Below, one piece after another: positions 58,992 to 64,000 of a DNA stretch of 64,000 bases. Position numbers and translations under genes: made by a program. The notes under the pieces are model-generated. The model saw only the letters and a list, made by a program, of their open reading frames with translations, did not search any database and was not told where the DNA came from. The stretch comes from Rhodococcus yananensis. GTDB lineage: Bacteria > Actinomycetota > Actinomycetes > Mycobacteriales > Mycobacteriaceae. Each line of letters begins with the position of its first letter. The stretch's first letter is position 1. The stretch is taken from NCBI RefSeq assembly GCF_020515525.1, contig NZ_JAIYEP010000011.1, positions 26,099 through 90,098 of the forward strand. Reading direction: 5' to 3'.

Positions 58992-59276
58992 ATGTCACTG
59001 TTCGCCGTCGAGTACACCTACTCCGAGTCGACCGCCACCGCGCGCGACGGGCTGCGACCCGATCACCGCGCGTGGCTCGGCGGGTTGGTCGAGGCCGGGA
59101 CGGTGCGTGCGACGGGGCCGTGGACGGACGGATCCGGCGCGCTGATCGTCGTCGACGTCGACGACGAGACCGCCGCGCGCGAACTGATGTCGCAGGACCC
59201 GTTCGCACGGGCAGGTCTCGTCGATGCGGTGCGCATCACCGGCTGGCAGCCGGTGATGGGAGTGTTCAACGACTGA
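58992..59276 (+). CDS. YciI family protein
   Basis: This 94-residue ferredoxin-like-fold protein has the YciI pattern: FAVEYTYSE at the start, the His-Asp region RPDHRAWLGGLVEAGTV and GPWTDGSGALIVVDVDD, then SQDPFARAGLVDAVRI. The role is unknown; some relatives are small dechlorinase-like enzymes. ATG 58992 has GAGG upstream. Its last eleven bases overlap the terC 3' end. Confidence 0.88.
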   Translation: MSLFAVEYTYSESTATARDGLRPDHRAWLGGLVEAGTVRATGPWTDGSGALIVVDVDDETAARELMSQDPFARAGLVDAVRITGWQPVMGVFND

Positions 59277-60273
59277 CGTCGTCCTTCTCGACCCACTCCG
59301 CGCCGGGTGTGTCGCCGCGTGTCGCCAGGAGGCTCGCGACGGTGGTGACGGCGAGGACCCCGACGATCACGATCAGCGACATCGCGGTGGAGATCTCCGG
59401 GACCGCGACGTGCTCGCCGCCGTTGACGAAACCGAGTGTGTTCTCGTGCAGCGCGTGCAGGACGAGCTTGACACCGATGAACGCGAGGATCACCGACAGC
59501 CCGTACGACAGGTAGACGAGGCGCTCGAGCAGGCCTCCGATCAGGAAGAACAGCTGGCGGAGACCCATGAGAGCGAACGCGTTGGCGGTGAACACGAGGT
59601 AGGGCTCGTGGGTCAGGCCGTAGATGGCGGGGATCGAATCGAGGGCGAACAGGATGTCGGTGAATCCGATGGCGATCAACGCCAGCAGCATCGGCGTGAC
59701 CATCTTCTTGCCGTCGACGCGGGTGACGAGCCGATCCCCGTCGTACTCGTCGTGCACCGGCAGGAATCGCCGCGCCAGCTTCACGACCCTGTTCTCGGAC
59801 GGTTTCTCGTGCTCTTCACCGTGATCGCGGATCAGCTTCACCGCGGTGAAGATGAGGAACGCACCGAAGAGGTAGAACACCCAGCTGTACGCGTTGATCG
59901 CCGCGGCGCCGACCGCGATGAATGCGCCGCGCATGACCAGCGCGAGCACGATTCCGATCGTGAGCACCTTCTGCTGATACTCGCGGGGCACCGCGAACGT
60001 CGCCATGAGGATGACGAACACGAACAGGTTGTCGACCGAGAGCGCCTTCTCGGTGATGTATCCGGCGAAGTACTCACCGCCGTAGGTCGGCCCCCAGATC
60101 GCGAACACGATCAGCCCGAACGCGATCGCGATGCCGATGAACACCGCCGACCAGAATCCCGACTCACGGAGCGTCGGTGCGTGCGGTTTACGCACGTGGG
60201 CGTAGAAATCGAAGACGAACAGACCGATGATCACCGCGATGGTGATCAACCAGGTCGTCAGAGTGACGTGCAT
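59266..60273 (-). CDS. terC: TerC/Alx family membrane protein (probable manganese exporter)
   Basis: This is a 335-residue membrane protein with about nine spans. The TerC signature includes EKALSVDNLFVFVILM with Asp-Asn in a span, and GFTDILFALDSIPAI with two acidic residues. TerC/Alx proteins export Mn2+ or load it on secreted proteins. The N-terminal 60 residues and the cytosolic loop near 155-190 are charged. A yybP-ykoY-type riboswitch lies in the 5' leader. Overlaps YciI tail to tail by eleven bases. Confidence 0.9.
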   Translation of the reverse strand: MHVTLTTWLITIAVIIGLFVFDFYAHVRKPHAPTLRESGFWSAVFIGIAIAFGLIVFAIWGPTYGGEYFAGYITEKALSVDNLFVFVILMATFAVPREYQQKVLTIGIVLALVMRGAFIAVGAAAINAYSWVFYLFGAFLIFTAVKLIRDHGEEHEKPSENRVVKLARRFLPVHDEYDGDRLVTRVDGKKMVTPMLLALIAIGFTDILFALDSIPAIYGLTHEPYLVFTANAFALMGLRQLFFLIGGLLERLVYLSYGLSVILAFIGVKLVLHALHENTLGFVNGGEHVAVPEISTAMSLIVIVGVLAVTTVASLLATRGDTPGAEWVEKDDVSR

Positions 60274-60310
60274 ACGGGCCTCAGCCTTCCGGTCGGTATG
60301 GGTACCCGCC

Positions 60311-60415
60311 GGAGGTCTCTCCCACCCAGCTCATCCGCTGGGCCGGTGGCTCCGGAACGACGTCGGTGTCGCCCGTGGTGACGGAACCACCGCGAAGACG
60401 GGGATACTCCCCTCC
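60311..60415 (-). ncRNA. Probable yybP-ykoY manganese riboswitch ahead of terC
   Basis: Read on the minus strand, the leader holds GGAGGGGAGTA (60415-60405) at the 5' side and GAGAGACCTCC (60321-60311) at the 3' side. GGAGG pairs with CCTCC to form P1. The GGGGAGUA loop and the GACC element are the conserved Mn2+-binding parts of this riboswitch class. Length (about 105 bases) and position, 38 bases before the terC ATG, fit. Confidence 0.75.
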
Positions 60416-60444
60416 ACGAATGCACCGATTGTGCCACACGCGGG

Positions 60445-63249
60445 TCACCCGCCGACGCCACCGGCCTCGTCGGAAGCACCACCGCCGCGGATCGTGTAGA
60501 GCAGACCGTCGAGTTCGTCCGGTTTGACCAGCACCTCGCGCGCCTTGCTGCCCTCGCTCGGACCGACCACACCGCGGGTCTCCATCAGATCCATGAGCCG
60601 GCCCGCCTTCGCGAATCCCACGCGCAACTTGCGTTGCAGCATCGACGTGGACCCGAACTGGCTGGTGACGACCAGTTCGACCGCCTGCAGGAAGACGTCG
60701 AGATCGTCGCCGATGTCGGGATCGACGTCCTTCTTGTCGCCGGCCTTCGGCGCGGTGACGCCCTCGGTGTACTCGGGTTCGGCCTGGTTCTTGGTGAAGT
60801 CGACGACGGCCGCGATCTCCTCGTCGGTGATGAACGCGCCCTGCAGCCGGATCGGCTTGCCCGCACCCATCGGCAGGAAGAGCCCGTCGCCCATCCCGAT
60901 GAGCTTCTCGGCACCGGGCTGATCGAGGATGACGCGCGAATCGGTGAGCGAACTGGTGGCGAACGCCAACCGCGACGGCACGTTCGTCTTGATCAACCCG
61001 GTGACGACGTCGACCGACGGTCGCTGAGTGGCCAACACCAGATGGATTCCGGCGGCGCGGGCCTTCTGGGTGATGCGCACGATGGCGTCCTCGACGTCGC
61101 GCGGCGCGGTCATCATGAGGTCGGCGAGCTCGTCGACGATCGCGAGAATGTACGGGTAGGTCCGGTAGACACGTTCGCTGCCGAGCGGCGCCGTGATCTC
61201 ACCCGACCGGACCTTCGCGTTGAAGTCGTCGATGTGCCGAACCCGGTTGGCCTGCATGTCCTGATAGCGCTGCTCCATCTCCTCGACGAGCCACGCGAGC
61301 GCCGCCGCCGCCTTCTTCGGCTGGGTGATGATCGGAGTGATCAGGTGCGGAATCCCCTCGTACGGGGTCAGTTCGACCATCTTCGGGTCGATCAGGATCA
61401 TCCGGACCTCTTCCGGGGTGGACCTGATCAGCAGCGACACGAGCATCGAGTTGACGAAGCTCGACTTGCCGGACCCGGTCGAGCCCGCGACCAGCAGATG
61501 CGGCATCTTCGCGAGATTCGCCGACACGAAGTCACCTTCGATGTCCTTGCCGAGACCGATGACGAGGGGATCGTGGTCACGCCGGGTCGAGGGCGCCGAC
61601 AGCACGTCGGACAGTCGGACCAGTTCGCGGTCGGAATTGGGTACCTCGATACCGACCGCCGATTTGCCGGGGATCGGCGCGAGCAACCGGACGTTGTCGG
61701 TGGCGACGGCGTACGCGATGTTGCGTGCGAGCGCGGTGATCTTCTCGACCTTGACGCCCGGGCCCAGCTCGACCTCGTACCGGGTGACCGTCGGGCCCCG
61801 CGTGAACCCGGTGACCGCAGCATCGATCTTGAACTGCTCGAGGACCTCCGTGATCGCCTCGATCATCTGATCGTTCGCGGCCGAACGCGTCTTCGGCGGA
61901 TCCCCGGCCATCAGCAGGTTCACCGACGGGAGTGAGTAATCGCCGTCGACGACGCGGTCGGGCAGCGGTTCGAGGGCGTCCGGGTCGGGTGGCGGGGCCG
62001 TGGTGTCGACGACGTCCTTCGCCCGTGCCCGCGGCTTCGCCGGAGCGGGTGCCGGTTCGGGTTCGGCGGCGGCCGGCGGCTCCGGAGGTGCCGGTGCCGC
62101 GTCGGCGGCCGGTTCGTCCCACAGCGGCAGCACCTCGGTCGCGTGCGTGTCGTCGTGGTACTCGTCGGTCGGATAGTTCTCCGCGGGTGTCCGGCGACGG
62201 GAACGCGACTTCTTCGAGCCGCGACCGTCGTCGTAGAGCACGGGATCGAGGTGGTCGGAGTAGCCGTCGTGTTCGGGTTCGTAATAGCCGGGCTCACCGT
62301 ATTCGTCGTCGGCGTGGTAGCCGAGACCGAAGAAGTCCCGGAACAGATCCGGCAACTCCCGCACGGTCGTGCCGGTGAGAAGGAGTACGCCGAATCCGGC
62401 GGCGAGCAGCATCAACGGCACCGACAGCCACACGGTCAGCCCCGCGGTGAGGGGCCCGCCGACGGTGGCGCCGAGGAAGCCCGCGCCCTGTGCGCGTCCG
62501 TCCGCGTCCGTCGGTGATCCGGAGGCGACGTGCCACAGCCCCAGCGCGCAGAGGCCGACCAGCAGGCCTCCGAGCACGAGTCGGGGCCGGATCTCGGGTC
62601 TGGGTTCGGTGCGCATGAGGATCACCGCGACACCGACCGCGACGAGGGGCAGCACCGCGCCGGCACCACCGGTCACCGCGCGGACCGCCGTCTCGACCCA
62701 GTCACCGACCGGGCCACCGACGGCGAACCACAGGCTCCCCGCGATCACCACACCCGCGGCGATGAGACCGAGCGCCAAACCGTCACGGCGGTGGCCGTGC
62801 TCGATGTCCGTGGCCCTGCCCATCGTCCGGACGGTGGCCCCCGCGCCGCGGGCCAGCATCACCCAACCCGCGCTGATCCCCCGTCCTGCGGCGTCGAGCA
62901 ACCCCCCACGTCGCGGCGGCGGCGCAGCGCTGCGGCGAGTGGTCGGGCGGGTCGGTTTCCGGGGCTTGGCGGCCCTGCTGCCGCCGCTCCGAGCCCCGCT
63001 GCCGCCGCTCCGGGAGGTTCCCGGCTTCGCCGATGCGCGCGCACCGGCGGCGGACTTCTTCGCCCCACCGGATCTCGTCTTCGCCCCGGCGGTCGTCCGC
63101 GCAGCCCCCTTCTTCGGGGCGGCCCGGCCACCCGCCTTCGCTCGCCCCGTTCCCGTGGCCGTGGTGCGGGCGGACGATCCGGTCGACGCGCGCGTACCCG
63201 ACCGCGAGGTCGTGGACGAGGACGTGCGACTCCCGGACTTTCCTGCCAT
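60445..63249 (-). CDS. ftsK: DNA translocase FtsK/SpoIIIE
   Basis: This is a 934-residue septal DNA pump. The first 125 residues are Ser/Arg/Lys/Ala-rich and disordered. About four or five membrane spans follow (for example LGLIAAGVVIAGSLWFAV, AGLTVWLSVPLMLLAAGFGVLLL), then an acidic Pro-rich linker. The motor has Walker A GSTGSGKSS near residue 590, and the C-terminal gamma domain (KAREVLVKPDELDGLLYTI) recognises KOPS-type sequences. ATG 63249 lies seven bases after TACCCT. Confidence 0.95.
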   Translation of the reverse strand: MAGKSGSRTSSSTTSRSGTRASTGSSARTTATGTGRAKAGGRAAPKKGAARTTAGAKTRSGGAKKSAAGARASAKPGTSRSGGSGARSGGSRAAKPRKPTRPTTRRSAAPPPRRGGLLDAAGRGISAGWVMLARGAGATVRTMGRATDIEHGHRRDGLALGLIAAGVVIAGSLWFAVGGPVGDWVETAVRAVTGGAGAVLPLVAVGVAVILMRTEPRPEIRPRLVLGGLLVGLCALGLWHVASGSPTDADGRAQGAGFLGATVGGPLTAGLTVWLSVPLMLLAAGFGVLLLTGTTVRELPDLFRDFFGLGYHADDEYGEPGYYEPEHDGYSDHLDPVLYDDGRGSKKSRSRRRTPAENYPTDEYHDDTHATEVLPLWDEPAADAAPAPPEPPAAAEPEPAPAPAKPRARAKDVVDTTAPPPDPDALEPLPDRVVDGDYSLPSVNLLMAGDPPKTRSAANDQMIEAITEVLEQFKIDAAVTGFTRGPTVTRYEVELGPGVKVEKITALARNIAYAVATDNVRLLAPIPGKSAVGIEVPNSDRELVRLSDVLSAPSTRRDHDPLVIGLGKDIEGDFVSANLAKMPHLLVAGSTGSGKSSFVNSMLVSLLIRSTPEEVRMILIDPKMVELTPYEGIPHLITPIITQPKKAAAALAWLVEEMEQRYQDMQANRVRHIDDFNAKVRSGEITAPLGSERVYRTYPYILAIVDELADLMMTAPRDVEDAIVRITQKARAAGIHLVLATQRPSVDVVTGLIKTNVPSRLAFATSSLTDSRVILDQPGAEKLIGMGDGLFLPMGAGKPIRLQGAFITDEEIAAVVDFTKNQAEPEYTEGVTAPKAGDKKDVDPDIGDDLDVFLQAVELVVTSQFGSTSMLQRKLRVGFAKAGRLMDLMETRGVVGPSEGSKAREVLVKPDELDGLLYTIRGGGASDEAGGVGG

Positions 63250-63256
63250 GACCGCC

Positions 63257-63262
63257 AGGGTA
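63257..63262 (-). promoter_or_regulatory. Leaderless-type -10 box (TACCCT) of ftsK
   Basis: TACCCT on the minus strand is followed by seven bases and then ATG 63249. It lies in the 109-bp gap after the upstream gene's stop. Confidence 0.55.
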
Positions 63263-63358
63263 GTCGCACACACCACGGGGGAACCATCCGCAACACGGGC
63301 AACGCCCGGCGGCACTGGTCACAGCGTCGACACGCACACCGGCCGGACGAAGCCGCGG

Positions 63359-63982
63359 TCAGAGTCCCCTGCGGGATGCCCCGAGTTCGGCGACGTCGGA
63401 GTCGTCGCCGATCGTCTCGAGCCGGACGGCGTCCCGCCCGAACGCGTGCAGCAGCAGTTCGGACGGTTCGCCGCGCAGCACCACGGTGCGGGGCGAGCGC
63501 GAACGTACCGTCGCGCGCTCGCCGCTCGGCCTCTCGAAGACCACGGTGACATCGCAACCGCCGTATCCCCTTCGGCCGATCTGCCGCGCGAGGTTCCAGA
63601 GCCGATCCTGGTCGTCGGCCGACAGGACGCGCGGTTCCCAGTCCGGCGCCGCGCGTCGGACGTCCTCGTGATGGACGAACATCTCCGCCGCGTTCGCGAC
63701 CGCGTCGACGAGGTAGAGCGGCGACCACGCGGGCGGGCCGGCATCGATGTCGGCGAGCAGATGCGACCACTGCCGGTCGGTCGCCTCACGCCGCACCTTC
63801 TCGGTGTGTCCGGCGAACGTCGGGAGGACGATCCCGGGCATCGTGTCGATCCGACGCTCCCGCACGAGCAGATGGGCGGCGAGATCCCGAACCGTCCAGC
63901 CCTCACACAGCGTCGGAGCGTCCGGACCCACCTCGGTCATCGTCTCCACCAGAGCATGTCGTTCGCGCCGAGCGAGATTCAT
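63359..63982 (-). CDS. TIGR03085-type DinB/mycothiol-dependent-like protein
   Basis: This is a 207-residue cytosolic protein of the DinB-like maleylpyruvate isomerase superfamily. The start NLARRERHALVETMTEVGPDAPTLCEGWTVRDLAAHLLVRE has the His in AAHL, and a second pair is in MFVHHEDVRR; these three histidines would bind a metal. Family members use mycothiol or are of unknown role, and TIGR03085 members have no assigned function. ATG 63982 lies six bases after TACAGT. Confidence 0.82.
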   Translation of the reverse strand: MNLARRERHALVETMTEVGPDAPTLCEGWTVRDLAAHLLVRERRIDTMPGIVLPTFAGHTEKVRREATDRQWSHLLADIDAGPPAWSPLYLVDAVANAAEMFVHHEDVRRAAPDWEPRVLSADDQDRLWNLARQIGRRGYGGCDVTVVFERPSGERATVRSRSPRTVVLRGEPSELLLHAFGRDAVRLETIGDDSDVAELGASRRGL

Positions 63983-63988
63983 GGCGCC

Positions 63989-63994
63989 ACTGTA
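63989..63994 (-). promoter_or_regulatory. Leaderless-type -10 box (TACAGT)
   Basis: TACAGT on the minus strand is followed by six bases and then ATG 63982. Confidence 0.6.
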
Positions 63995-64000
63995 ACCAGC

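Overview
The window is high-GC actinobacterial DNA, almost certainly from Rhodococcus or a close relative in the Nocardiaceae. The gene order follows the Mycobacterium tuberculosis segment that runs from sigB/ideR through nrdR-lexA, hflX-dapF-miaA-miaB and recX-recA to clgR-pgsA-ftsK (roughly Rv2710 to Rv2748c, recalled, not searched). Codons are strongly G/C-ending throughout, so nearly every gene carries long meaningless open frames on the opposite strand. No tRNA, rRNA, transposase, prophage or CRISPR array was seen. No gene-free stretch exceeds about 300 bases; the longest gaps (about 150-230 bp) hold promoters, SOS boxes, a riboswitch or nothing recognisable.

Layout. 1-5.9 kb: sigma factor sigB, an overlapping pair for reversible protein lysine acetylation (pat-type GNAT/acyl-CoA-synthetase fusion plus acuC deacetylase), and the iron regulator ideR. 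6-14.7 kb: galE, a DUF4192 protein, a lipoprotein, a PAC2-family protein, an alpha/beta hydrolase, a DUF3516 helicase and a LysR-like ligand-domain protein. 14.7-17 kb: divergent oxyR and ahpC-ahpD for peroxide defence. 17-23.5 kb: a permuted papain-like protein, a small membrane protein, a class III aminotransferase and the HrpA helicase. 23.5-25.6 kb: nrdR, a divS-like SOS gene and lexA, with two SOS boxes between the divergent pair. 25.6-28.2 kb: acyl-CoA dehydrogenase and a uracil/xanthine-type permease. 28.2-34.1 kb: a complete fructose PTS (ptsI divergent from fruR-fruK-fruA-ptsH). 34.1-43 kb: hflX, dapF, miaA, miaB and conserved companions. 43.2-46.6 kb: gluABCD-type glutamate ABC importer. 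46.6-50.5 kb: recX, an SGNH hydrolase, intein-containing recA and a DUF3046 gene. 50.5-52.7 kb: glycosyltransferase, PIG-L deacetylase and a 58-residue membrane protein. 52.9-54.8 kb: the bioYMN biotin ECF transporter. 54.8-58.4 kb: pgsA-cinA-clgR-pspA-pspM, an envelope-stress cluster. 58.4-64 kb: argA-type acetyltransferase, a YciI protein, terC behind a probable manganese riboswitch, ftsK and a TIGR03085-type protein.

Themes. DNA damage (lexA, divS-like, recA, recX), oxidative and metal stress (ideR, oxyR, ahpCD, terC riboswitch) and envelope stress (clgR, pspA) are concentrated here. The most distinctive element is a 364-residue intein with both LAGLIDADG motifs in recA, at the M. leprae-type insertion site. 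Many starts look leaderless: a TANNNT -10 hexamer followed by six or seven bases and then ATG or GTG. Several upstream mini-ORFs end exactly on the next start codon, including one made by a duplicated ribosome-binding site in front of lexA. In two places the stop codon TAG of one gene is also the first half of the -10 box of the next gene.
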